The notes under the pieces are model-generated. The model did no database searches, was not told where the DNA came from, and worked only from the letters and a program-made list of their open reading frames with translations. Positions 51,305 through 60,916 of a stretch of 64,000 nucleotides of DNA are shown one piece after another. The position numbers and the translations under genes are program-made. Each line of letters begins with the position of its first letter. Positions within the stretch are counted from its first letter, which is position 1. The DNA comes from JBCCSZ01 sp039199225 (lineage in GTDB: Bacteria > Bacteroidota > Bacteroidia > Chitinophagales > Saprospiraceae). Location of the stretch: assembly GCA_039199225.1 (NCBI GenBank), contig JBCCSZ010000001.1, positions 17,775-81,774 of the forward strand, written 5' to 3'.

Positions 51305-51991
51305 ATGAATAAGGTATTCAATATCAATTTAGGAGGCTACCCATTTACCATAGACGAAGATGCCTACGAGCATTTGAGCGACTATCTGGATACGATCCAC
51401 AAACATTTTAAATCGTCGGAAGGCTATGAAGAAATTACTGGCGACATCGAGGCGAGAATTGCCGAGTTGTTCGAGGAGCATCTTGGCGGTCGGAAGATCG
51501 TCACGATCAAGGATGTGAGTGCAGCCATCCGTCGCATGGGAACGCCCGAGGATTTTGGCGCAGAGCCTACAGGAGATCGCCAAAGGTATGCCTCCGGGGA
51601 GTCGGCCATCAAAACGGGTAAGCGACTGTTCCGCAATCCGGAAGACAAGGTGGTCGGTGGAGTCTGCTCGGGCATTGCTGCCTACTTTGGAATTCAGGAC
51701 CCTCTCTGGGTCCGCCTGGGCTTCATATTGATTACCATATCTGGTGGATTTGGCATTCCACTGTACATCATCCTTTGGGCGATCTTGTCGGAAGCTGGTA
51801 CGGCTGGCGACCGCTTGGCCATGCGGGGTGAGCCCATCAATGTTTCCAATATTGCTCGTACGATCGAAGAGGAAATTGATCATCTGTCAGATACGCTGAC
51901 GGACTTGAGCAATGATTTTAATTCAAAAAAAAAAGAGATGGTGGAAGAGATAATGCGAGAAGTACCCTTAAGAAAGGGGTTTCTCTGGTAG
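51305..51991 (+). CDS. PspC-domain membrane protein, N-terminal part (frameshifted)
   Basis: 228 residues. An N-terminal cytoplasmic domain (FNINLGGYPFTIDEDAYEHL, DIEARIAELFEEHL) precedes a PspC domain at about 108-163 (RNPEDKVVGGVCSGIAAYFGIQDPLWVRL then a hydrophobic pair of helices). It runs to KKKEMVEEIMREVPLRKGFLW and stops at 51989-51991. Homologues continue into further TM helices and a DUF2807-like domain, which here lies in the -1 frame from 51925 onward. A run of ten A (51925-51934) lies at the switch point. The product may be joined by slippage or be broken. Confidence 0.82.
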   Translation: MNKVFNINLGGYPFTIDEDAYEHLSDYLDTIHKHFKSSEGYEEITGDIEARIAELFEEHLGGRKIVTIKDVSAAIRRMGTPEDFGAEPTGDRQRYASGESAIKTGKRLFRNPEDKVVGGVCSGIAAYFGIQDPLWVRLGFILITISGGFGIPLYIILWAILSEAGTAGDRLAMRGEPINVSNIARTIEEEIDHLSDTLTDLSNDFNSKKKEMVEEIMREVPLRKGFLW

Positions 51992-52086
51992 GAAAGGTCA
52001 TCAGTAGGGTCGTCCTTACCATCTCTAAAATCTGGAAACCCATAATTTTTCTAATAGGCTTTGCGCTGATTATTGCATTCTCCATC

Positions 52087-53475
52087 ATGTGGATTTTGTC
52101 AATAATCAGTTTTTTCTTGGCTTTACCCTACACAGATTACTTCTTTGCAGACTCTCGATTTTCTTCAGTTCTCGGCTTCGCCAATGTCTTTTTGATGATC
52201 TCTATCCCTCTACTAGGGATGATTTTGCTCTCTGGCAGAATGTTTTTCCGACGTCACACAAGCCCTCACTTCAGGGCAGGACTGTGGTCGCTTTGGGTTG
52301 TCAATTTGATTTCTTTCTTTTTAGTAGCTTCCATGACTGGCCGAGAATTCAACCAAGGAACAAAGATTGAAAAGTCGCTTGGCGTGCTGCCCGATGTGGA
52401 TACCCTGCGGATTGGCGTTGGAAGCAATGAATACGAGGATGCCATCTTTGCGGTTGGGCCGTTGCAGGTTGCCCAAAATAAGTTGATCAGCCGCGACATC
52501 AATCTCGATATTGAACAATCGGACGGCGAACACATTGAGCTGTTGCAGCGAAATGTTTCTCGCGGAAAAAGCCTGGACGAAGCTCGGCGTTTGGCCCAGG
52601 AGGTCAATTATACTCCCGAATTTGGTAATGGCAAGCTAACCATCGATCCTTATTTTATCATCGATAAGGGAGAGAAATGGCGGGGCCAACACGTAAACCT
52701 TGTTCTCCGAGTACCAAAGGGCAAGTCGATTCATTTCAACGACTACAGCGGTTACTATGTCGAAGACATGGCAATTGATCGTCAAAAAGAGCATCCCTGG
52801 CTGGGCAAGGACCAAACCTGGAAAATGGAGGAAGGTGGTTTGGTTTGTCAAGCCTATCGCGATAAGCACAACTACGGCAAGGAATTAAAATTCGAAGATT
52901 TTCACAACATCATCCTCGAAGGAAAGCTCGATGTCTTGGTAGAGCAGGGTGATGCCTACGAACTGAGCTTAAAAGGAGAAGAATACTATGCCAGCAAGGT
53001 GGAGTTTGCTCAAATGGGAAAGACGCTGACGATTTCTTCAGATAAAAACCACAACCACGGCGAATTGCGATTGCACATCAAAATGCCTGAGCTGAAAGTT
53101 CTCGATGCCGAGTACAGCGGCAAGTTCCGCCTGCAAGGGTTTCGCCAGGAGAATATGGAAATCAAATACCGTGGCCGCCATGAAATGAAGGCATTGGTGG
53201 AAATCGATACCCTTTCGATCAAGCACTACGGACGCGGCCGATTCAGCCTACGCGGTCAGGGCAACGTGCTGAAGGCAAAGCTGGATAAACGAGCTAGTTT
53301 TGATGCAGAACACTTCCGAGTGAGTCAAGCGGAAATCATAGCCAAAGGCAACAGTCGTGCGACATTGGATGTCGTGGACCAACTGACACAAACCGTCAGC
53401 CAAGGCAGCAAAGTCGAGTTGGATGGTGAAGCAGTTGTTGTCGATGTCAAAAGCAACAAGGGCAAGAATAACTAA
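52087..53475 (+). CDS. C-terminal part of the PspC protein: TM helices and DUF2807-like domain
   Basis: The frame is continuous from the A-run near 51925; the ATG at 52087 lies inside a membrane helix, so it is unlikely to be the true start. The readable text has about three to four helices (IWKPIIFLIGFALIIAF upstream of 52087; then IISFFLALPYTDYF, VFLMISIPLLGMILL). A soluble region of about 330 residues follows, with a beta-helical GIN/DUF2807-like C-terminus (LVEQGDAYELSLKGEE, LKVLDAEYSGKFRLQGF, AEIIAKGNSRATLDV). It belongs with the pspC N-terminal part as one protein of about 720 residues. Confidence 0.8.
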   Translation: MWILSIISFFLALPYTDYFFADSRFSSVLGFANVFLMISIPLLGMILLSGRMFFRRHTSPHFRAGLWSLWVVNLISFFLVASMTGREFNQGTKIEKSLGVLPDVDTLRIGVGSNEYEDAIFAVGPLQVAQNKLISRDINLDIEQSDGEHIELLQRNVSRGKSLDEARRLAQEVNYTPEFGNGKLTIDPYFIIDKGEKWRGQHVNLVLRVPKGKSIHFNDYSGYYVEDMAIDRQKEHPWLGKDQTWKMEEGGLVCQAYRDKHNYGKELKFEDFHNIILEGKLDVLVEQGDAYELSLKGEEYYASKVEFAQMGKTLTISSDKNHNHGELRLHIKMPELKVLDAEYSGKFRLQGFRQENMEIKYRGRHEMKALVEIDTLSIKHYGRGRFSLRGQGNVLKAKLDKRASFDAEHFRVSQAEIIAKGNSRATLDVVDQLTQTVSQGSKVELDGEAVVVDVKSNKGKNN

Positions 53476-53505
53476 GCGAGCCTAAAAGAGTTGCTGGTTG
53501 ATCTT

Positions 53506-55041
53506 TTACACATCCTGTTTGGCAAAAGTGAGAATTTCCTCCAAATAAGTTCGCTCGTTGGACAGGCGTGGGACCTTGCTTTGGCCACCATAGCGGCCTT
53601 TGGATCGCAACCAATTGTGGAAACTACCCTCCGGTAAAGCATGAATCTGCAACTGCTGGAGGGCCATATCCCGATAGCGTTTGGCCTCGTAATCAGAATT
53701 GAGCTTTTGAAGGTTTTGGTCGAGTACCCTGGCAAAATCTTCTTTGCAAGCAGGAGGTTTTTCAAATTCGATGAGCCATTCATGGCCACCTTTTTCGCTG
53801 TATTCCAAATAGATAGGAGCAACGGTGTATTCGGACACAATGGCGTCCATTGCCTGGCAGGTCTGCCCGATGGCTTTATCCGTATTGGAGATCATAACCT
53901 CTTCTCCAAACACATTAATGAATTGCTGTGTACGTCCGGTAATCCGGAATGTGTAGGGATCGGTTGAAGTGAAGGTGATTGTATCGCCGATCAGATACCG
54001 CCAAAGCCCTGCCGTAGTGCTAATGACGAGCGCATAGTTTTTGCCGGTTTCGACGGCTTCCAGGGGAATGGTCTTAGGATTTTCTTTTCCCCACTCTTCC
54101 ATCGGGATAAATTCGTAGTATACCCCATTGTCAAGCAGTAGGAGCATATCCTTTGAATCGAGCGTAAGCTGAGAGCCAAAGTACCCTTCGGAGGCGTTGT
54201 AGACTTCAAAATACGTCATTTGATCCGAGGGTAGGAAGTGCTTTAGCTGCTCCATGTATGGCGAAATATTGACGCCTCCGTGGATGTAAGCTTCGAAATT
54301 GGGCCATACTTCGAGTATGTTGTCTTTGCCGCTTTGCTCGAGAATATGTCGGAAAAAGACGATGACCCAAGTTGGTACTCCTCCGACCATTGTAATTTCT
54401 GGGGCAATGTCTTCATCAATGGCGATTTGGGCCATCAGCTGTATTTTGCTTTCCCAATCATCGCGCAGCACAATGTCGAAATCAGGCTCGAAGAAAGGAC
54501 GGGCGACCCTGGGCATGTCCCGAATCATCAGGGCGGAGACATCGCCGTAGATGGTCCGTTGGTTGAATTGATATGGATGGTGGTTGCCAGCCATGAGGAA
54601 GTTTTTACCGGCGAATATCCGGCAATCCGGCTTGCGATTGTACAACAAGGTCATGGTATCCCAAGTCCCTTTGATGTGGCAATCTTTAAAGTTTTCAGAG
54701 GATACGGGAATGAACTTACTCTTATTGTTGGTCGTACCAGAGGATTTGGAAAACAGGTGGGTTCTTCCTGGCCAAAGGACGTCTCTTTCGCCCTTCATCA
54801 TCCGTTCTATGTAGGAATGGAAGTCTTCATATCGTTGGACAGGCATCCGCTGGGCATAAACCTCAGGAGATCGCACTTCATCGAATCGGTATTTTTGGCC
54901 CCATTCTGTGTACTGACCGTTGCTAATCAGCATCTTGAAAATAGCCTGTTGCGCTTCCAAAGGGTTTTCCATAATGTACTCGATGCGCCGAAATCGATGC
55001 TGATAATACAAGCGAAATAGATTATTAGCTAAGTTCCTCAT
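53506..55041 (-). CDS. GH3 auxin-responsive-promoter family protein (adenylate-forming)
   Basis: A 511-residue acyl-adenylate/firefly-luciferase superfamily protein of the GH3 family. The ATP-binding P-loop-like SKSSGTTNNKSKFIPVS (near 100), EVYNASEGYFGSQL (A5-like), and GLWRYLIGDTITFTS with the VFGEEVMI C-terminal hinge are all visible. Plant members conjugate amino acids to jasmonate or auxin; bacterial members are unassigned. It could ligate a carboxylic acid to an amine or thiol in the cytoplasm. It is a single transcript convergent with the pspC operon. Confidence 0.88.
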   Translation of the reverse strand: MRNLANNLFRLYYQHRFRRIEYIMENPLEAQQAIFKMLISNGQYTEWGQKYRFDEVRSPEVYAQRMPVQRYEDFHSYIERMMKGERDVLWPGRTHLFSKSSGTTNNKSKFIPVSSENFKDCHIKGTWDTMTLLYNRKPDCRIFAGKNFLMAGNHHPYQFNQRTIYGDVSALMIRDMPRVARPFFEPDFDIVLRDDWESKIQLMAQIAIDEDIAPEITMVGGVPTWVIVFFRHILEQSGKDNILEVWPNFEAYIHGGVNISPYMEQLKHFLPSDQMTYFEVYNASEGYFGSQLTLDSKDMLLLLDNGVYYEFIPMEEWGKENPKTIPLEAVETGKNYALVISTTAGLWRYLIGDTITFTSTDPYTFRITGRTQQFINVFGEEVMISNTDKAIGQTCQAMDAIVSEYTVAPIYLEYSEKGGHEWLIEFEKPPACKEDFARVLDQNLQKLNSDYEAKRYRDMALQQLQIHALPEGSFHNWLRSKGRYGGQSKVPRLSNERTYLEEILTFAKQDV

Positions 55042-55110
55042 TCAGGATTAGGATTGGAAGCTTGAACGTCTGTTTTTACAATTCTAAGATAGCAGATTCT
55101 TTTGATTTCA

Positions 55111-55118
55111 CAAATATA
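55111..55118 (-). promoter_or_regulatory. -7 promoter element of the GH3-family gene (TATATTTG)
   Basis: TATATTTG on the minus strand, 69 bases upstream of the ATG at 55041. No matching -33 TTTG at 17-23 bases. Confidence 0.45.
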
Positions 55119-55310
55119 GGTCTCAAACTCAACCTTTTTGGTCTATTTTGCATTCCATGTTTACAGAACAATGACACTAGATTACGCTCGGCACGCTATT
55201 TTTGCGTTATATATTCGAGCAATATGCCTATGGGGCAATAAGAAAAATACTTTCATCAGCCTCATCCAAAGCAATTTAGGTCAACTATAAACAAATTTGT
55301 TACAGGTCTT

Positions 55311-56588
55311 ATGTTAGATGCTTTCCATATACTCACTCTTACACACAAGCAGGCAAAGCTGTCGCTCCTAGAGCATTTTGTGTTGCAAGGTGTAGAAGGC
55401 GATGACAAGCGCGACTTCCTAGCGAATTTGGCCCAGCAGTTCGGCATAAAAGAGATCATGTACTTGGCAACTTGTAACCGCGTGGTCTACTTTTTTTACA
55501 AGGACGATCCAGCCGAAATCTCTCTCGTGTCCGACTTCATGGACGCTGTCAACCCACAATTATCTTTCGATCTCAAAGAAGAGTTGTTACCATTGGTGCA
55601 GCACCACAGGGGCTTGGACGCTATTCGTCACCTATTTGAGGTTTCTGCCTCCATCGATTCTATGGTTGTAGGGGAGCGAGAAATACTGCGTCAGGTGCGA
55701 GAAGCCTATGAGCAATGCCGCCAGTGGGAGTTGACGGGTGATAACATCCGCGTTGCTATGCGCCATGTCGTTCAAGCTTCCAAAGAAGTTTATGCGCAAA
55801 CGCGCATTGGCGAAAAGCCGGTTTCAGTTGTTTCTTTAGCTGTGCAGGAGATGCTGGCTGCAGATGTCTCTCGAAATGCGCGCATCCTGATGATCGGAGC
55901 TGGGCAAACCAACACATTGGTTGGTAAGTTCTTGGTCAAACTTGGATTCAGCAAAGTTACAGTGTACAACCGTACTTTAGGTAGAGCGCTCGAATTGGCG
56001 GACAAGTTTGAAGGAGAGGGTCTGCCCTTGAGTATGTTGCCACGGCACAATGAAGGCTTTGATTGCTTGATTGTATGTACAGGAGCAACCCAGGCGATTG
56101 TCGATGCAGACTTGTACCAAAAACTGTTGGTCGGCGAAACAGACCAAAAGGTAGTCATTGACTTGGCTATTCCAAATAATGTTAGCAAAGAAGTGGTTGA
56201 GAAGTTTCCGATCAACTACATAGAAATAGAAGGCTTAAGGCATTTGGCTGGAAAGAACATCGATTTTCGTCTCAAGGAAGTTGACAAGGCCAGAGCTTTA
56301 CTGAAAAGCAGCCTTCAACAGTTCATCAAATCCTACGAAGGCCGTCGCATCGAGCGAGCCATGCGCCACGTTCCAGCCGAGATCAAAGCCATCAAGGCAC
56401 ATGCCATGAACTCAGTCTTCAAAAAAGACTTGGAATCTTTGGATGACGACGCCCGCGACTTGCTTGAACGCATGATGTCCTACATGGAAAAGCAGTGTAT
56501 CAGTGTTCCCATGCGTGCTGCCAAGGGTGTAGAAACAAAGAAGAATGTTGTAACGGCCAAAGCTTTGAATCACCAGTCCCAGTCCTAA
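55311..56588 (+). CDS. hemA: Glutamyl-tRNA reductase
   Basis: 425 residues. Catalytic domain with YLATCNRVVYFF (nucleophile Cys55), then SIDSMVVGEREILRQVREAYE. The NADPH-binding domain has MIGAGQTNTLVGKFL and VYNRTLGRALELA, and a C-terminal helical dimerisation domain follows. It makes glutamate-1-semialdehyde from Glu-tRNA, the first step of the C5 heme pathway. The usual IETCNR-like core reads ATCNR here. No hem partners are adjacent. Its stop overlaps the convergent SH3 gene by 4 bp. Confidence 0.93.
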   Translation: MLDAFHILTLTHKQAKLSLLEHFVLQGVEGDDKRDFLANLAQQFGIKEIMYLATCNRVVYFFYKDDPAEISLVSDFMDAVNPQLSFDLKEELLPLVQHHRGLDAIRHLFEVSASIDSMVVGEREILRQVREAYEQCRQWELTGDNIRVAMRHVVQASKEVYAQTRIGEKPVSVVSLAVQEMLAADVSRNARILMIGAGQTNTLVGKFLVKLGFSKVTVYNRTLGRALELADKFEGEGLPLSMLPRHNEGFDCLIVCTGATQAIVDADLYQKLLVGETDQKVVIDLAIPNNVSKEVVEKFPINYIEIEGLRHLAGKNIDFRLKEVDKARALLKSSLQQFIKSYEGRRIERAMRHVPAEIKAIKAHAMNSVFKKDLESLDDDARDLLERMMSYMEKQCISVPMRAAKGVETKKNVVTAKALNHQSQS

Positions 56589-57871
56589 CGCTCATTCGCA
56601 GCGGAAGAACTTCCCTTAGAAACAATTTTTAGAAAAGACTTATCAGACTGCCAATCGCTCTTCGATGGCTTTTCTTGCTTATAGTAGGCTTCTAGTAGAG
56701 ACGCATGATCGGTCTGTACAAATCGGAGCAGCTCTGCAAGAACATAACCAGAGCGGCCATCGGGCGTTTTGACATATAGGAAATGTGTCGATTCATTGGT
56801 GGCCCTTTGTCCTGGGCTGCTTTTCTCAATGTGCTTGATGATTTGCAATTGTTGTTCTGGCGATAAACTAGCCAAGCGTCGGCCATTGACGGAAGGATTG
56901 TTCCACAAGGAAATGCCTTGACGGGTGGCTCGTCCAAAAGGAGTGCTGCGGCTTTCTTTGTAAAATGGTACCAACGTACTGCGGCGCTCATCCCACAAAT
57001 AGGTGTAAGTAACATATTCGAGGCATCGCTCGCTGTCTTGTCCTCTGCCATCGTAGCGATGTGGCAGTTTGTATTGTTTGCAATTGACATAGTCTATAAA
57101 CTCTACGCGGACCATATCATTATCGATTTCGATGCTCTTAAAAAGTGCTGGCGAAGCAACCCCCGGCTTGTAGGTGAGGGTCATGCGTTCGTTGAGTATA
57201 TTGGCCAAGGTACCCGCCTGAAAGGCAAAGATGCTCAGGCTGCGATTTTCCAATCGGCTGCCCGTCGGAAAATTGCTCGTTTGTAAGATCAGCTCAGGAA
57301 TGTCGTCACCGGATATGTCGTAAAGTTGAAAATGGCGTAGCTGGTCTTCCCCTCGGGCGCTTTGAGAGGCATATTGGATGTGTACAGAGCGCCCCTGCTC
57401 GTTGGTGATGATGAGGTAAAACTGGTTGTAGATGGGATTGAGTAAATCCTGCTTGTGAAAATTGTCTCTTCCTTCCAATGCGCCAACCCAAGCGATGGAT
57501 TGTTCGAAGCCATTGTTGAAAGCGAAGCGATGCTTGTGGTAGGGACGGAGTGATGCTGGAACTCTTTTATTGGAGACAACAACTGCCAGCTCGTCGCCAA
57601 AAATCCAACCTTGTTTTCCATTGGGTGCTTCGGCCCGATACCATTTGAACTTTTGGTTTTGGGCGTCGTCTTCGTGTTCTAAGGTTGTTTCCCCCAATAT
57701 TTTGAATAGGGTTCCTTCATCGAAAACGGTGTTGGAAGGCTTGAAATAGGTAGAGTCAGGATACAACGTGACTTTGCCCAAAGCCGAGGCAACCCTCGTT
57801 CGTAAGACTAGATCGGAGGCAGGCAATTGAAAAAATACGAATGAGCAAAGTAAGAGTAAACAAGTTCGCAT
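56585..57871 (-). CDS. Exported SH3-domain protein
   Basis: 428 residues with a signal peptide and two bacterial SH3-like segments: one near 30-95 (TLYPDSTYFKPSNTVFDEGTLFKIL to GKQGWIFGDELAV) and one near the C-terminus (ISLWNNPSVNGRRLASLS to TPDGRSGYVLAELL). Between them, 250 residues resemble a beta-propeller-like or FG-GAP-type module (FQLYDISGDDIPELILQTS with the D-x-D-x-D pattern). It may bind peptidoglycan or calcium in the envelope. Family unnamed. Confidence 0.75.
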   Translation of the reverse strand: MRTCLLLLCSFVFFQLPASDLVLRTRVASALGKVTLYPDSTYFKPSNTVFDEGTLFKILGETTLEHEDDAQNQKFKWYRAEAPNGKQGWIFGDELAVVVSNKRVPASLRPYHKHRFAFNNGFEQSIAWVGALEGRDNFHKQDLLNPIYNQFYLIITNEQGRSVHIQYASQSARGEDQLRHFQLYDISGDDIPELILQTSNFPTGSRLENRSLSIFAFQAGTLANILNERMTLTYKPGVASPALFKSIEIDNDMVRVEFIDYVNCKQYKLPHRYDGRGQDSERCLEYVTYTYLWDERRSTLVPFYKESRSTPFGRATRQGISLWNNPSVNGRRLASLSPEQQLQIIKHIEKSSPGQRATNESTHFLYVKTPDGRSGYVLAELLRFVQTDHASLLEAYYKQEKPSKSDWQSDKSFLKIVSKGSSSAANER

Positions 57872-58140
57872 AATTCGTTTTTGTCACAATTATAGGGCCG
57901 GAGCCATCATATCAACCGACCTTAAATATTATTTAACGCAGCCAAGGATGCATAAATCGCCACCTAAGCTAATTAAACGATATTTGACCTTTGGACATTG
58001 TACGATAAAAAAGGGTAAAATGTGGCGTGTGTAGGGGTATTTTTACGATTTGGCGATGGGCTACAAAAGAGAAAACCCTATTTGCAAGGCAAACAGGGAA
58101 ATCTCCATTAGGTTTTATATGATAGTTATCAGATGATGAC
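57872..58140. other. Intergenic DNA between the SH3 and PorG-like genes
   Basis: AT-rich; I see no ORF or promoter match with both elements. Nothing else is visible. Confidence 0.3.
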
Positions 58141-58995
58141 TTAGAATTTGGGGCGCGCATGTGGCGTAGGACCATAACCATAGCCACCTATGCCCAAGTT
58201 GAACGTCAGCGAAACTGCGCCGATGAAGTACCAATCTTTTGCATCGGGATTTCCTCTGATTCTTCCTTGTGGCTCTGTTACGGCCAATGTCGGATCGTAC
58301 TCAGGTGTGCGATAAGAAAGGTCTGAAGCGATCAGGTCGCCTTGCTCCCGTAGTTGTTGCAAGTTGGGATACACAGTGCTAACGTCATCCAGGTAGTCGG
58401 TAAAGGTCTTTCGTCCGCCTATTTCGACACCGAAGTTGACATATTCGCTGAGCGAAGCTTTGAATCCGAGTCCCATGGGAATACCGAATTGAAACTTTTT
58501 GTACTTACCAGGACCACCTTCCAAACCTTGGCCTTCGGTTCCCAATGACTGTAGGTCGTACCAACGATTGTTGATGTAACCTTCTGGGCTGTGGTGAAAG
58601 CCTGCAATACCAAGGAAAGCATAGGGCGTGAATTGGGTAATGTTTTCGAGTACGTTGTAGCCCAGCAGATTGAACTCGGCGACCAGGGATGCTTCGTATA
58701 TGGTCGACTGAAAACTGAGGTTGCGTTGACGGCGGTCGATGCCCACTTCAGTATGTCTGTCAGAGCCAGAGATGGAACCTTTGATAAAACTGAAACGGAA
58801 AGACAAGTGATGGCCGTGGTTGTATCTTGCCAACACACCAAAAGCCATTTTGTATTCTTCATTTTCTACACCTTCCGGTGTCAGATCACCGGCATAGTTA
58901 CTCACTCCCATGAGTACTCCTGCTTCAACGATTTGTGCTCTTATGGTGGTCAAGACAACGAAGATGCCGATCATCGTAGTAATTAGTCGCTTCAT
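58141..58995 (-). CDS. DUF6089/PorG-like outer-membrane beta-barrel protein
   Basis: A 284-residue protein. Signal peptide (MKRLITTMIGIFVVLTTIRA), then a beta-barrel pattern with alternating hydrophobic residues and aromatic belts. The signature blocks are GVLMGVSNYAGDLTP, LSFRFSFIKGSISGSD, VAEFNLLGYNVLENITQFTPYAFLGIAGFHHSP and QFGIPMGLGFKASLSEYVNFGVEIGGRKTFTDYLDDV. DUF6089 includes PorG-type proteins linked to type IX secretion; this member could serve that system, since T9SS substrates occur in this window. The ATG at 58995 starts the signal peptide. Confidence 0.8.
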   Translation of the reverse strand: MKRLITTMIGIFVVLTTIRAQIVEAGVLMGVSNYAGDLTPEGVENEEYKMAFGVLARYNHGHHLSFRFSFIKGSISGSDRHTEVGIDRRQRNLSFQSTIYEASLVAEFNLLGYNVLENITQFTPYAFLGIAGFHHSPEGYINNRWYDLQSLGTEGQGLEGGPGKYKKFQFGIPMGLGFKASLSEYVNFGVEIGGRKTFTDYLDDVSTVYPNLQQLREQGDLIASDLSYRTPEYDPTLAVTEPQGRIRGNPDAKDWYFIGAVSLTFNLGIGGYGYGPTPHARPKF

Positions 58996-59359
58996 AGTAT
59001 TAGATGGTGACGAGGTTTCCAAAAAAAATTAGCCCCTACTAGTGCAACTGTAACTGCTGTACAGTGCTGGCCAGAAAGGGAGGGTTCAAATGAAAATTGG
59101 GTTGCTTATTCTAGTTCCAAGCTGCGACTCAATTGGTAGAAAACTTTCATGTTTCTCAACTTGGATCGCCTGGGCTGACTACAGCCAATTGAGGGGAGTG
59201 ATGTTGTTTGCAGTTGATGTTATGCGCTGAGGTTAAGATCAAAGATGGTGCCGGAACGATATTGCCAAAGCGGAAAAAAGTTGAAGTTGTCTGGATTGTT
59301 CGGATTTCGCCAAAAACTCTATAACTTAAGCGACTTTTCAACAACGAGAAAACGGAAAA
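58996..59359. other. 364-bp divergent intergenic region
   Basis: It separates the PorG-like gene (minus) from comM (plus). A CAAATGAA at about 59087 is close to a minus-strand -7 element but one base off. Nothing else recognised. Confidence 0.35.
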
Positions 59360-60916
59360 ATGTTGGTAAAAACCTATGCCAGTGCTGTTCAAGGCATTAG
59401 CGCGCAAACGATTACAATAGAGGTCAACTCAGGAGGTACGGCTGTGCCGGGAAAGAGTCATTACTACTTGGTTGGGCTACCTGATAAAGCTGTCCAGGAG
59501 GGGTATCAGCGCATTGAAGCAGCTATTCGAAACATCGGACTGAGGCTGCCCAAAGTCAAGTTGGTGGTCAATATGGCGCCTGCTGATATTCGAAAAGAAG
59601 GATCCTCCTATGACCTGCCAATTGCAATTGGTTTGTTGGCAAGCACAGATTTGGTAGCCGCTAATGCTTTGAGTGGATACATTATGATGGGGGAGTTGTC
59701 TTTAGATGGCAGTCTTCGGCCCATTAAGGGAGCTTTGCCAATGGCGATACAGGCGCGTAAGGAGGGCGTTAAGGGCTTGATTGTGCCTCGTCAGAATGCC
59801 AGAGAAGCGGCGATTGTCAATGACCTGGAAGTCTATGGCGTCGACAGTCTGCGGCAGGCGGTTGATTTTCTCAACGGCGATTTATCGCTGCGGCCAGTGA
59901 GGATTGATACCCGAGAAGAATTTTTTCATACCCAAAATAAATACGGATCGGATTTTTCTGATGTGAAAGGTCAAAAGGATATTAAGCGGGCATTGGAATT
60001 GGCGGCAGCCGGTGGCCACAATGTCGTGTTGATTGGTCCGCCGGGCGCAGGTAAAACCATGCTGGCGCGCCGTCTGCCAACCATCTTACCGCCCTTGAGC
60101 TTGCACGAGGCATTGGAGACCACCAAGATTCATTCTGTATCTGGTCTTTTGCCCAAAGATGCCTCTCTGATTTCGACCCGTCCGTTCCGCTCGCCCCACC
60201 ATACGATTAGTGATGTGGCATTGGTAGGCGGTGGCTCTCAGCCGCAGCCGGGAGAGATTTCGCTGGCCCACAATGGTGTTCTTTTTTTGGATGAACTACC
60301 AGAATTCAAGCGCAGTGTGTTGGAAGTATTGCGTCAGCCGATGGAAGAACGTCGAGTGACGATCTCTCGCGCCCGCATAACGGTGGACTATCCGGCCAGT
60401 TTTATGTTGATTGCTTCGATGAACCCCTGCCCCTGCGGCTACTATAACCACCCGACCAAAGAGTGCGCTTGCGCGCCCGGCCAAATCCACCGCTACCTCA
60501 ACAAAATCTCTGGGCCGCTGATGGATCGGATTGATTTGCATGTGGAAGTGACACCGGTGAGCTACGAACAACTAGCATCCACAGAGCAAGCTGAAGAAAC
60601 GAGTGAGGACATTGCCAAGCGTGTCCTACAAGCGAGGGAGCTGCAAGCCGAGCGCTTCAAGGACCTGCCTGGCGTACACGCAAATGCACAAATGACTACG
60701 CGCATGGTGCAAGAGTTTTGTCCGTTGGATGCCCCTAGTCGAATGATGTTGAAAAAGGCGATGGAGAAGTTGCAGTTGAGCGCGCGAGCCTATGATCGGA
60801 TTCTGAAGGTGGCAAGGACGTCGGCGGACCTGGCGGGTAGTGAGAAGATTACTTTTGAGCATCTGGCGCAGGCCATTCATTTCAGGTCCTTGGATCGGGA
60901 AAATTGGGCGGGATGA
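59360..60916 (+). CDS. comM: ComM/YifB-family magnesium-chelatase-like AAA+ ATPase
   Basis: A 518-residue protein. An N-terminal ChlI-like domain (GISAQTITIEVNSGG, YYLVGLPDKAVQEGYQRIEAAI, VNMAPADIRKEGSSYDLPIAIGLL) precedes a AAA+ core. The core has Walker A GPPGAGKT near 226-233, Walker B VLFLDELPEF, the cysteine-rich insert NPCPCGYYNHPTKECAC typical of the family, and a C-terminal lid. In naturally transformable bacteria ComM is a branch-migration helicase for incoming DNA; elsewhere its role is unclear. A single-gene unit. Confidence 0.9.
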   Translation: MLVKTYASAVQGISAQTITIEVNSGGTAVPGKSHYYLVGLPDKAVQEGYQRIEAAIRNIGLRLPKVKLVVNMAPADIRKEGSSYDLPIAIGLLASTDLVAANALSGYIMMGELSLDGSLRPIKGALPMAIQARKEGVKGLIVPRQNAREAAIVNDLEVYGVDSLRQAVDFLNGDLSLRPVRIDTREEFFHTQNKYGSDFSDVKGQKDIKRALELAAAGGHNVVLIGPPGAGKTMLARRLPTILPPLSLHEALETTKIHSVSGLLPKDASLISTRPFRSPHHTISDVALVGGGSQPQPGEISLAHNGVLFLDELPEFKRSVLEVLRQPMEERRVTISRARITVDYPASFMLIASMNPCPCGYYNHPTKECACAPGQIHRYLNKISGPLMDRIDLHVEVTPVSYEQLASTEQAEETSEDIAKRVLQARELQAERFKDLPGVHANAQMTTRMVQEFCPLDAPSRMMLKKAMEKLQLSARAYDRILKVARTSADLAGSEKITFEHLAQAIHFRSLDRENWAG

